Source: Vreelandella massiliensis (lineage in GTDB: Bacteria; Pseudomonadota; Gammaproteobacteria; Pseudomonadales; Halomonadaceae). From it: a stretch of DNA of 34,769 bases. The position numbers and the translations under genes were made by a program. Under the pieces are notes generated by a model, which did not search any database, was not told where the DNA came from, and saw nothing but the letters and a program-made list of their open reading frames with translations. The stretch lies in assembly GCF_900155385.1 (NCBI RefSeq), contig NZ_LT699744.1, forward strand, positions 1-34,769. Direction: 5' to 3'. How positions within the stretch are numbered: the first letter of the stretch is position 1; each line of letters starts with the position of its first letter. Shown here in pieces: positions 1 through 8,170 of the stretch.

Positions 1-1694
1 AGGCGCTCCTCGCCGCGCACGGGCACCAGAATACGGGCGCCGCGCGCCGAGAGCTGCGGCTCAAGGGCCTCCCACTGGTAGCGCCCGGCGAGAAGCTCCG
101 GGTCACGCTCGGGGGGGCGCGACTGCACGTGTAGCACCTGGCTTGTCTCCGGTGCCGGCGCCTGGGACGTGGGTGGCTGCAGAATAAACCAGCTCGGCTG
201 ACCCGCCTCGTCGCCCTGCCACGCGTAGTAGTCCACCGGTACGCGCGTGCGGTGCGGCAGATCGTCGGGCCGGGTATAGGCGTTGGCGAGCAGTGGCTGG
301 CGGCTTGTGACCTCAAGGCGAACCGCGTCGGGCGGCAGTCGCAAATAGAAACGTGCCGGGTCGGAAAGATCCGCTATCGGCTGCGTATTCGCCACCCGGT
401 CAATCATCGAGGGCATGACATCGGCCGCGAGCCTTCCCTGATCCACTTCCTTGCCTTGCGCATCCAGCAGCCGGTACTCGGCCTCAATGGTCTTTTCTTC
501 TGGCAGGGGCTCGCCCTCGCCGTGAGCGCGAAGGTCCAGGCGCAGAGACGTACCCACTTCATCACCGGGCAGTAGCTGAAACGCCGCAGATAGCCCCGGC
601 TGCACGCTCCAAGCCCGCAGAAAACGGGGTTCGGGCAGCGCGCTCTGCTCGGGCTCCTCGACTGGCCAGAGGTCGACCATGCCGGGCTGATTCGGCGTGA
701 CCACCAACAGCCCCGGCGAGAGAACGTGCTCGCTTGATAGCGGCTCGCCGGAAAGCGTCACCCGCTCTTCAGGCGGCGCTTCGAGCTGCTCGGTGACATG
801 GCGCAGCGAGAGTTCGGGTTCCAGGCCCTCATCGAAAAGCGGCGTGAACTGAAGGCGGTAGCGCCCCTCTTTTTCAATGGGCAGCACGCCGAGGCGATCC
901 GGCCCGGCATAGAGCCCGGGCGAGCGAGGCATGAGGTTTGGGTCGATGTAGGCGTCGGCGCCCTGGATGCTAAACAGTACGCCCTGGGCGGGGTTGGTGC
1001 CGAGTGGGCCGACCGGCTGCCACTGACGCTCCAGCAAATTCAGGCGCTCCTGGCGCGTCAGTAGCTCCGGCGGGTAGAGTGCCCCCTGGGACAGCCGCTC
1101 CTTTTGGGCTTGGCTCAGTCGCTCCCAGGCCACCGAGGCCTGCCGCTCGCTCATGCGCTCCTCGTAGTAGACACGCACGGCGACGTTCTCAAGCGGCGGA
1201 GCAAGCGGTTTCAGGCGCAGGCGGACATAGGCCGTTTGGGGCAGCGCCTCCAGCTGCACGTTGAAGGATTGACCGGCGGCCACGGCAAGCGCCCTGTCGC
1301 CATAGAGGTTGCGCGGCACCGGCACGCCGTCCTTGATAAGCGGCTGAGGTAAGCGGGTCTCCTGGGTATAGCGCCCCGCATGCAAGGGCTCGCGATTGCC
1401 GTCCAGCAGCTCGTACTCGAGGGCGTAGCGCATCGGGACGTCCTGCTCGGCCGCGGGATCGGCGCCCGCGTGGGTAAGCACGCGTAGCCGTTGGGCCTGG
1501 CTGATAACGGGGAAGGTGAGCCAGTCGTCTTCGGGCAGGAAATAGACCGTCGAGGCGCGCGCGTCGAGACCGAGCTGCTGGACCACGGCGGGCGCCGGCG
1601 GCGGCACCTGAAACAGCGCGCGCAGAGGCGGGTAGAGAAACGCTGCCACGATGACGAGCAGCAGTATTAGCAGCAGGCGGCCTAGTAGTCTCAT
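1..1694 (-). CDS. Unrecognised membrane-anchored protein, 3' end cut by window edge
   Basis: This frame reads from an ATG at 1694 leftwards to base 1 without a stop, about 564 codons, so the C-terminus lies outside the window. The protein begins MRLLGRLLLILLLVIVAAF, a single hydrophobic helix (residues 3-20) typical of a signal anchor; the rest is soluble, proline-rich and beta-rich in character, so it is probably extracytoplasmic. I do not recognise a family. Its start overlaps the stop of the upstream CapC-like gene by four bases (ATGA), which implies translational coupling and a shared role. The operon also holds a response regulator and a CHASE2 sensor-like protein, suggesting an envelope function under two-component control. 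That role is inferred from context only. Confidence 0.8.
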   Translation of the reverse strand, partial: MRLLGRLLLILLLVIVAAFLYPPLRALFQVPPPAPAVVQQLGLDARASTVYFLPEDDWLTFPVISQAQRLRVLTHAGADPAAEQDVPMRYALEYELLDGNREPLHAGRYTQETRLPQPLIKDGVPVPRNLYGDRALAVAAGQSFNVQLEALPQTAYVRLRLKPLAPPLENVAVRVYYEERMSERQASVAWERLSQAQKERLSQGALYPPELLTRQERLNLLERQWQPVGPLGTNPAQGVLFSIQGADAYIDPNLMPRSPGLYAGPDRLGVLPIEKEGRYRLQFTPLFDEGLEPELSLRHVTEQLEAPPEERVTLSGEPLSSEHVLSPGLLVVTPNQPGMVDLWPVEEPEQSALPEPRFLRAWSVQPGLSAAFQLLPGDEVGTSLRLDLRAHGEGEPLPEEKTIEAEYRLLDAQGKEVDQGRLAADVMPSMIDRVANTQPIADLSDPARFYLRLPPDAVRLEVTSRQPLLANAYTRPDDLPHRTRVPVDYYAWQGDEAGQPSWFILQPPTSQAPAPETSQVLHVQSRPPERDPELLAGRYQWEALEPQLSARGARILVPVRGEER

Positions 1695-4600
1695 TGCTCG
1701 CCTCCCGTGAGCAGTAGAAAGGCTCGGCGGTCAATGAAGGCCTCGACCTCCCCGGTCCAGGGGCTATCCGGCGTCAGTTCGGTGACCGCCTGACTCAGCG
1801 GATTCAGGTTGGCGATGGCCAGGATCGCGCGTGGGGCATCGGCTGCCGCCACCAGCAGAAAGGCCTGACGGGAATCGGGGTCCAACACACGGGCAAGGCG
1901 GTACCCCCGGTGCTGCAGTGTTCGTAGCGCCACGATGTCGTCGGTCGCCACGTAGTGCTCAAGAAGCGATGCCGCGCGCTCGGGCAGCGGCGCTTTTGAC
2001 AGGCCATCGCGCGCGACCTGCTCGGCAAGAGGGGTATTGAGCGTCTCGATTTCTAGCGCCTGGAACTGCAGCTGCTGCTGACGATCGTCGGTGGGCAACG
2101 CGAAGGCGCGCCGAACCGAAGGGGCGATCCAGACGGTGGCAAAATCCGTGTTGCGAGCGGCGGCCAGATAGCGCGTCTGGGCACTGCTGCCCACTTCATA
2201 CCCGGCAGTCGATGCGTCACCGAGCACCTCCTCGGGGGCAAGGCCCATGCTCTCCAGTGACCGGCGCAGCCGCTCGCGCAGCGGCAGTGGCGCGGCATCC
2301 GGGCGTAAGCCATCGGCGAAAGCCAGAAGACTCGGCGCCTGGATGCTCTCTCGCTCCCCCATCCCCCTTATCTGGGTGACGAGAAGCGGCGCGCCGCCTG
2401 CTTCACGCACGAACACCTGATGCATCAGATTGAACACGCTGCGCGGGTTGCGTGGGTTCAACACATCCGCACTCCCCGCTGGGTCAAGGAAGGGGTGGCT
2501 ACCCGCGATCAGCAGCGCGCCCGCTTCGAGGGTTTGAAATAACTGAGTGCCAGCCTCCAGGGTATTGCGTTCAAAGCGCGGGCGCGGCACCTGGACAAGC
2601 TGGGACGACGCTCCACCGGTGGCGATCACCACGCTGCCCCAGGGCTGGGTGGGCGTGGCGTCTAGGGTATTTTCCAGGATCAGGTAGCGCTGATCGTGCG
2701 TGCGATCATGAAAGCGAGTGATGCGATAGCCCAGTCCCCGGGCCAGGTCATTGAGGTAGCGCAGCTCACCCAACGCGTCTTCGTTCCAACCGCGCTGAGG
2801 GCCGCTCACGGCGAGCTCAAGAAGTGGGCTCAACACTTCAAGATCAAGAAACAGCAGCTCGTCAAGACGGGGTGGGCGAAAATCGCCCCCGCCCACCTCG
2901 CGGATCAGCGCGGTTCTTTCTAGCAGGTAGTCGCTCAACGCTCCCGTGTGCTGCGCCAGCGGCGTTGGGGCCGCCTCTTGACGGTGGCTGCGGGCCAGCA
3001 GCGGGCGCAACGCATCCGGGTTGAGGTAGAGCTCGGCAAAGCCCGAGCGGGTGCGCTCGCGCTGCACATTGGGAATGCTTGGCGCCTCCCAGCGTAGGGT
3101 CAGCTCGCCCAGAAGCCGCTCAAGCGACTGCAGTTTTAGATCCTCGGGCAAGGCCTGCTTCACCCGCAGCTGGCTTGGCAGGGCAAGCAGATTGGTCTCA
3201 GGCGCACGCCCACCCAGCAGCTCGCGGGCTGCAGTCCGGGTAATCAAGCGCACCTGAATGGCATTGCCCGGCCCGAAAGTCTGGTGAAACTGATGAAAGA
3301 AGCTGCCGGGATTGCGCGTCACGTCGATCGTGCCCGCCGTGCTTTCACGCAGGCGCACGCTGCTCACGGCAAGGGCCGCAGCCTTCTGGTCACGAAATAG
3401 CGCCAGTCCCGCTTCGGTGATACCGCGCTCGTTGATGGCCGCAGGCACCTCGACCACCAGCCGGCTTTCGAGCTGGGTATCGATAACAAAGGTCCCCCAT
3501 CCCCTGGGCGCCCCCACTTCACTCAGGACGAGGTAGCGCTCCTCGACCCGTGAGATGGCGTAACCGAGTTCACTTAGCCCCCGCCGGGCCTGCTCGAGCT
3601 CGGCAGCATCGCCTTCTCTTTGATAGCGCTTGAGCGCTAGGAGCGCTGCCTGAAAGCGGGCGAGCTCAACGCCGCTAGGTTGCGGCAGATTTTCCCGCCC
3701 GACCACGCCGTAATCCACCACCCGCTGGCGCAGCAGCACATCGCCCAGTGTGGCTTGCGTTTCCGGTGGTGCCACCCGCGCCTGAGTGTCGGCGCCCTCC
3801 TCGATCAGCTGGGCGGGAATGAAGCTCAGCGCAAAGCCCACGAAACTGGCCACCACCACGGCCGTGAGCGAGGTCTGCAGGGTGGCGCGCGTGACCCGGA
3901 TGCCGATGTCCTTGTCGTGCATCTTGAGCGCAAGCAGCGTCGAGATGAGATAGCCAAAGGCGAAGAAGTCGGTGACCTTGATCCAGGGCGCAAAAAACTG
4001 AAAGCCGTAACCGAGCAACAGCTTGTAGACAAAGCCGACGCTGAAGAAGAAGAACAGCTTGCGCGCCCCGGAGAGGTTGATGTTGCCGAAAAAGGGCAGC
4101 TTGAGCAGCAGGTGCACCGCGGTCAAAATCACCGCCACCTCGGCGAAGGTGAGCAACAGCTTAGTCGGCTGATACCACTGCAGTGCCAAGAGCGAGGGAA
4201 TCAGGATGCCGTTGAACTCCCAAGCGTAGTGCAAATTCATGCGCGAGGCGATGAAGGCCGTGGTCAGCAGAATGATATAGGCCTTGGGGCTTGCGAGAAT
4301 CGAGCTGGCCACGTCCTCGTAGAGGTAGTTCAGGTTGGAAACCGAGAAGTTGGTCAGCTCCATCAAGCCCAAGCGCACCAGCACGAACGTCGCGGCCAGG
4401 GTCACCAGCAGCCAGAAGGTGCCACGCACCATGCCCGGCTTCCAGAAGTTGTTGGCGATCAGCGCAACGATAATCAGGCCGAAGCTGTGCAGGTTGTTGG
4501 CGTAGTCGAACTCCAGGCCGAAGTTGGCATCGAGAAAGGCCCCGAGCCCCGGCAGCCAGTAGGCGTCGAACACCACTCGGACAATCACGCTGGTGAGTAC

Positions 4601-4903
4601 CAGGGCAAAGAAACGGTCGCGGCCAAAGAAATCGGCCAGCCCCAGATAGCGCGCGCCCAGCAGCGAAAAAGCGTGAACGAGCAGATAGGTGACCATGCCC
4701 TCGCCGATGATCACCGCCACGCTCCACGGCTTGATTAGCAGTAGCGGCACCAGATAGCCGGGCACCACCAGCCCGGCCAGGCTCCAACCAAAACGCAGGT
4801 TGAAGAAGGCCACCACCGCCACGCCCACCCAGACGGTGGTAATGACGGAGCTGGCAAGACTGCCCTCGGGAAAGAGGTGGAAAGGCAGCAGATCCCAATT
4901 CAT
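1691..4903 (-). CDS. CapC/PgsC-like multi-spanning membrane protein with duplicated extracytoplasmic domain
   Basis: The 1070-residue protein has about 370 N-terminal residues made of roughly ten hydrophobic helices, followed by a long soluble region. The membrane part has two segments resembling CapC/PgsC of poly-gamma-glutamate synthesis: residues 37-60 with the VVPGYLVPLL signature and residues 230-262 with NGILIPSLLALQWY. Family CapC proteins are only about 150 residues, so this is a doubled and much enlarged relative. The soluble part holds an internal repeat: residues about 443-560 and 723-850 share LGY.I.R, RYL.L, WG..VI, LV.VP, E.G..LF and a following NP.S.F...HQ.F motif, with a weaker third partial copy near the C-terminus. 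Its start overlaps the response regulator stop by ATGA. A role in handling a glutamate-rich or other envelope polymer is inferred; no ligase is present in the window. Confidence 0.75.
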   Translation of the reverse strand: MNWDLLPFHLFPEGSLASSVITTVWVGVAVVAFFNLRFGWSLAGLVVPGYLVPLLLIKPWSVAVIIGEGMVTYLLVHAFSLLGARYLGLADFFGRDRFFALVLTSVIVRVVFDAYWLPGLGAFLDANFGLEFDYANNLHSFGLIIVALIANNFWKPGMVRGTFWLLVTLAATFVLVRLGLMELTNFSVSNLNYLYEDVASSILASPKAYIILLTTAFIASRMNLHYAWEFNGILIPSLLALQWYQPTKLLLTFAEVAVILTAVHLLLKLPFFGNINLSGARKLFFFFSVGFVYKLLLGYGFQFFAPWIKVTDFFAFGYLISTLLALKMHDKDIGIRVTRATLQTSLTAVVVASFVGFALSFIPAQLIEEGADTQARVAPPETQATLGDVLLRQRVVDYGVVGRENLPQPSGVELARFQAALLALKRYQREGDAAELEQARRGLSELGYAISRVEERYLVLSEVGAPRGWGTFVIDTQLESRLVVEVPAAINERGITEAGLALFRDQKAAALAVSSVRLRESTAGTIDVTRNPGSFFHQFHQTFGPGNAIQVRLITRTAARELLGGRAPETNLLALPSQLRVKQALPEDLKLQSLERLLGELTLRWEAPSIPNVQRERTRSGFAELYLNPDALRPLLARSHRQEAAPTPLAQHTGALSDYLLERTALIREVGGGDFRPPRLDELLFLDLEVLSPLLELAVSGPQRGWNEDALGELRYLNDLARGLGYRITRFHDRTHDQRYLILENTLDATPTQPWGSVVIATGGASSQLVQVPRPRFERNTLEAGTQLFQTLEAGALLIAGSHPFLDPAGSADVLNPRNPRSVFNLMHQVFVREAGGAPLLVTQIRGMGERESIQAPSLLAFADGLRPDAAPLPLRERLRRSLESMGLAPEEVLGDASTAGYEVGSSAQTRYLAAARNTDFATVWIAPSVRRAFALPTDDRQQQLQFQALEIETLNTPLAEQVARDGLSKAPLPERAASLLEHYVATDDIVALRTLQHRGYRLARVLDPDSRQAFLLVAAADAPRAILAIANLNPLSQAVTELTPDSPWTGEVEAFIDRRAFLLLTGGEQ

Positions 4904-5286
4904 TCTTCCAGAAGCCCCCGCACCAAGGCGTCGAGCGCTTGGATATTAAGGGGTTTGTGCGCCACGGCATCGGCGCCGGCGGCCTTGAGTTCGTCTTCGA
5001 GCCCCGGGCGCACGGTGCCGGTAAGCATCATGATGGGCTTTGTGATCTTCTGCTCCTCTCTGAGCCAGCGCAGTAGGTATTCACCGTCGAGTTCCGGCAT
5101 CCACAGATCCAGAATAAAGAGGTCGGGCAGCCGCTTGGTCGTCACCTCCTCCATGGCCTGCTTGACGCTTGGCGCATGGCTGACCTCGAAGCCGGCTCGG
5201 CGCAGCACAAAGCCGAGCAGCTGGGCCACGTCGGCATCGTCGTCAACCAGAAGGATGCGTTTACTGATGGTCTGAGAGTTGGTCAT
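4900..5286 (-). CDS. Single-domain response regulator (receiver only)
   Basis: This is a 128-residue protein consisting of one CheY-like receiver domain and no output domain. The acidic pocket is D15-D16-D17 (LLVDDD), the phospho-acceptor is D60 (ILDLWMP), the switch residue is T89 (MLTGT) and the conserved lysine is K111 (HKPL), so it should be phosphorylatable. Its start lies 26 bases inside the end of the upstream CHASE2 gene, and its stop overlaps the CapC-like gene start by ATGA. With no DNA-binding domain it probably acts by protein contact or as a phosphate shuttle. The neighbouring sensor lacks a phospho-acceptor His, so the phosphate donor may be another kinase, possibly the GAF-PAS kinase encoded divergently at 8171-9730; that pairing is inference. 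Confidence 0.93.
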   Translation of the reverse strand: MTNSQTISKRILLVDDDADVAQLLGFVLRRAGFEVSHAPSVKQAMEEVTTKRLPDLFILDLWMPELDGEYLLRWLREEQKITKPIMMLTGTVRPGLEDELKAAGADAVAHKPLNIQALDALVRGLLEE

Positions 5287-7927
5287 CTAGGGAAAATCCC
5301 GGTAGTCGTAGTTCAAAACGTATGCCCTCACCGATGGCGGTCGTTGCGCTCAATTCACCGCCCCAGAGGGTGACCTGATCAACGGCCTGTTTCAGCCGGT
5401 GCATGGCGGGGGTGGTATCCCATGCGGCCCCCTTGATGGCGGCTTGCAGCCGCTCTTCAGGCATGCCGTAGCCGGTGTTATCGAAGATAAAGGTGGTCCA
5501 GAAGACGTCGCCTGCGTGTCGCTCCTCAAGCTTTAGGCGAATCACGCCGCCGGGGCTTGCATCATCGGCAAGCACGGCGACAACAGCGTCCAGGATGTTC
5601 TCGATCTGGGTCACGTCGACCCGCACGAAGGCATTGAACGGGGGGCTCTCGAGTTCGAAGGCAAGCTCGCGCGTGGCAAGGCGTGGCTCCCAGCGCCGGG
5701 CCAGGTCTTCCGCCAGCGCGGTGACGTTGACGGGAAAGTCCGACAGCCGGCTGATGTCCTGAACGGCGTTGAGAATAGCCTGAGAACGGGTCAAGGTACG
5801 CGACATCTGCTGAAGCTTGCGCTCGACAAGCTCGCCGAAGGCCGCCTTGTCCGCCGCTGCCACGTCCTCTTGGCGGCCAAGCTCGGCGGCCAACAGCGCG
5901 GCTTCCAGTTGATTACGCAGCTCCGCGCTGACCTTGTTGCCGAGCTCATCCTTTAGCCGCTCAAGGCGCACCAGATAGGTCACATCCACCAGCTCAAGCA
6001 GAAAGCCGTGTATCCGGAAAGGGGTCGCGGCACTGCCCGACGCCTCCCCTTCCGCGCCCTTCAAGGGGCGCACGTTGAGCGAAAAAGCCCCCTTCACGCC
6101 GGGCAGGTTGGCCGCAAATGTCACACTCTCGTCAGTCAACACCATGTGCTGGAGATGCTCGCGCGCGGTGGCAAGCGGCATCCCGCCGAGGGTCGCGATG
6201 GCGTCGGCGGCGGTCATGCTGAACACGGAGAGCCCCGAACGCTTCACTAGCTCCTCCATTTTGCGGTTGACCTGCATCACCTGGCCAAAGAGGTCGTAGA
6301 GGATGGTACTGGTATGCAGCGAGTTAAAGACGTTCTCCAGAAGCGCGAGCCGACGCTCGAAAAGCTGCGACACCTCGCTTAAGGATTCATACTCGGACTC
6401 CACCGACTCCAGGCGCACCAGCCGCTTCCAGGGGCTCGCCTCGCTGCGCTGGCGCGCCTGCCACAGCTGGCGCTGATAAAGAAGCTCGCCAATCTGACTG
6501 CTGAAGTCCCGTAGCAACGACAGAAAGAGGGGATTATTTTCTAGGGTTTCTTCGGCCATCTCACCGCTCAAAAAGCCCAATAGCTGGCCGTTGAACTCCA
6601 AGGGCACCAAAAACTGTCGACTGCCCGCTGCCGGATGCTTCAAAAAGGTCTTGGATAGCACGATAGGGCCGCCCTCTTCCAACGCGGTAGAGTAAGGCGT
6701 GCGCTCGAAGTCGCGCCGGCGCTCGTCGATATCCTCAATGGAGCAACCATAGGCCTTCACCTCGCGAAGGTGCTTGGCGTTGCCCGCGCGCTCCAGCAGG
6801 ATGGCGCGGTCAAGATGCAAAATCTGGGTGGTGAGCAAGATGATCTGCCCCCAGGGATCCTGGCTTGAGTTGAAGTCCGCGGGCAGCAAGCGGTCATGCA
6901 GACGACTACCGCTGGCTCGCAGCAGCTTACGCACCATCGCCGACTCGCGCCGCTGCTCGCGCCGGGAGAGCCAATACCAGAGCAGCAGATGGAAGGCGAC
7001 CAGCTCGACCACCGGGAGCACAATCCCCAGAAGGTGCAGCGAAAGCCAGCCCGTGCCGAACAGAAGCAGGCCACCCCCCAACGACACCCCGAGCGAGCGC
7101 TTTACGCCCAAGCGAAAATAGAGCAGCACCGAAACACTCAGCACGCCAATAGAGAGCAGCAGGTTCTGCCACCAGGTCGTGCTCTCAAGCGGCTGACCCC
7201 GCAACAGGGTATCCACCGCATAGCCGGCGTATACCAGTCGCGACACATTGGCTTCCTGCGGCAGGGGCGTCAGCAGCGGCGGATTGGTCGGGTCGATGCT
7301 ACGCCCCACCAGCACCACGCGTCCGCCCACCAGATCCCGGGTGAGATCGCCACGCAGCACCCGCTCCGCCTGTACCACCGGCAAGTAGTTCACCCCCGGG
7401 CGAAAATCGATCAAAAAGTCATCCTCGGGCACCGCTCGGTTTTCGGCTCGACGGGCAACCATCGCCTCGGTGCTGAAGTAGCGCTCACCTTCGTCGATCA
7501 CCTGGGGCTGGTGCACGCCCAAGCTATCCAGCGCTTGTGATGGGGGAAGGGTTAACACTTGGCTTTCGCCGTCGGCCTGGGCGGCTGTCTGCCCCACCAC
7601 CACACCCGCCTCGCGCAGTCGCGCAAGCTGCGCGTCAGTGAGCTCGGTGGGCTGGTGGAGAAGGCCAATGCTGGCGGGATTGAAATGCTCAAGACGCTCG
7701 ACAAGCGCCAGCCACTCCGCTTGCTGGCGCTGTTCGAAGTCGGCCTCTACCAAAAGTACCTGGGGAACGGGCCTCTCCCCTAAGTTGAGGCGGTGGAATT
7801 GCCAATACGTCCAGGCATTGGGCAGTTGAAAAACACCTAAAGCGCTTGCCAGCCAGATGGCCGCGAGGGTAATCAAGGCAATCCAAGGGCCGGCAAAACG
7901 CCAGCGGTTCAACGGAACCAGAAGCAT
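5261..7927 (-). CDS. CHASE2-type sensor with degenerate histidine-kinase module
   Basis: The protein has about 888 residues. From the N-terminus it shows one membrane helix (about 15-35), a large periplasmic CHASE2-like domain, then three closely spaced helices (about 255-320) ending in a basic stretch, the CHASE2 topology. A GAF-like region, a coiled linker, a PAS-like region and a C-terminal GHKL-like ATPase region follow. The expected H-box helix (LERLKDELGNKVSAELRNQ) contains no His, and the N-box region (ILDAVVAVLADDA) lacks the metal-binding Asn. The later DNTGYGMP and GEGIRFELRLP segments still resemble the G boxes. It is therefore probably a pseudokinase, a phosphatase or an allosteric partner. 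It is the first gene of the operon. An in-frame TTG at 7936 is an alternative start; neither start has a strong ribosome site. Confidence 0.8.
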   Translation of the reverse strand: MLLVPLNRWRFAGPWIALITLAAIWLASALGVFQLPNAWTYWQFHRLNLGERPVPQVLLVEADFEQRQQAEWLALVERLEHFNPASIGLLHQPTELTDAQLARLREAGVVVGQTAAQADGESQVLTLPPSQALDSLGVHQPQVIDEGERYFSTEAMVARRAENRAVPEDDFLIDFRPGVNYLPVVQAERVLRGDLTRDLVGGRVVLVGRSIDPTNPPLLTPLPQEANVSRLVYAGYAVDTLLRGQPLESTTWWQNLLLSIGVLSVSVLLYFRLGVKRSLGVSLGGGLLLFGTGWLSLHLLGIVLPVVELVAFHLLLWYWLSRREQRRESAMVRKLLRASGSRLHDRLLPADFNSSQDPWGQIILLTTQILHLDRAILLERAGNAKHLREVKAYGCSIEDIDERRRDFERTPYSTALEEGGPIVLSKTFLKHPAAGSRQFLVPLEFNGQLLGFLSGEMAEETLENNPLFLSLLRDFSSQIGELLYQRQLWQARQRSEASPWKRLVRLESVESEYESLSEVSQLFERRLALLENVFNSLHTSTILYDLFGQVMQVNRKMEELVKRSGLSVFSMTAADAIATLGGMPLATAREHLQHMVLTDESVTFAANLPGVKGAFSLNVRPLKGAEGEASGSAATPFRIHGFLLELVDVTYLVRLERLKDELGNKVSAELRNQLEAALLAAELGRQEDVAAADKAAFGELVERKLQQMSRTLTRSQAILNAVQDISRLSDFPVNVTALAEDLARRWEPRLATRELAFELESPPFNAFVRVDVTQIENILDAVVAVLADDASPGGVIRLKLEERHAGDVFWTTFIFDNTGYGMPEERLQAAIKGAAWDTTPAMHRLKQAVDQVTLWGGELSATTAIGEGIRFELRLPGFSLDDQLSDHQ

Positions 7928-8040
7928 ATCAATCAACCGGGTTGAGGGGCTTATTACTCCCCATGGCCATCAAAAAGGCTTAATGGCGTGGAAAATAAAC
8001 GATCAATTTCCTGAGCTTAGCACCGTCACCAGCACTCTTG

Positions 8041-8088
8041 TACCCAGGGTATCAACGCCATGCGTTCTTGTTTGTTGGGTAAATACCC
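8041..8088. promoter_or_regulatory. Paired TACCC/GGGTA inverted repeats in a divergent promoter region
   Basis: The intergenic space between the divergent CHASE2 and GAF-PAS kinase genes carries TACCC-A-GGGTA at 8041-8051 and GGGTA-AA-TACCC at 8077-8088. Two repeats built from the same 5-bp arm, 25 bp apart, could be operator half-sites for a factor acting on both operons. They are short and could be chance. Confidence 0.25.
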
Positions 8089-8170
8089 ACGCCTGCGTTA
8101 GAGTTCTATGCGTGCCAAGGCCGCTGACACTCGGTCAAAGCAGACGCGTTATCAATAAGGGAACCCTGAG

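Noticed and set aside
3680..4738. Long plus-strand open frame opposite the CapC-like gene
   Set aside because: It is antisense to a well-supported membrane protein, has a highly charged Gln/Glu/His-rich composition typical of the reverse of hydrophobic codons, and no ribosome site.
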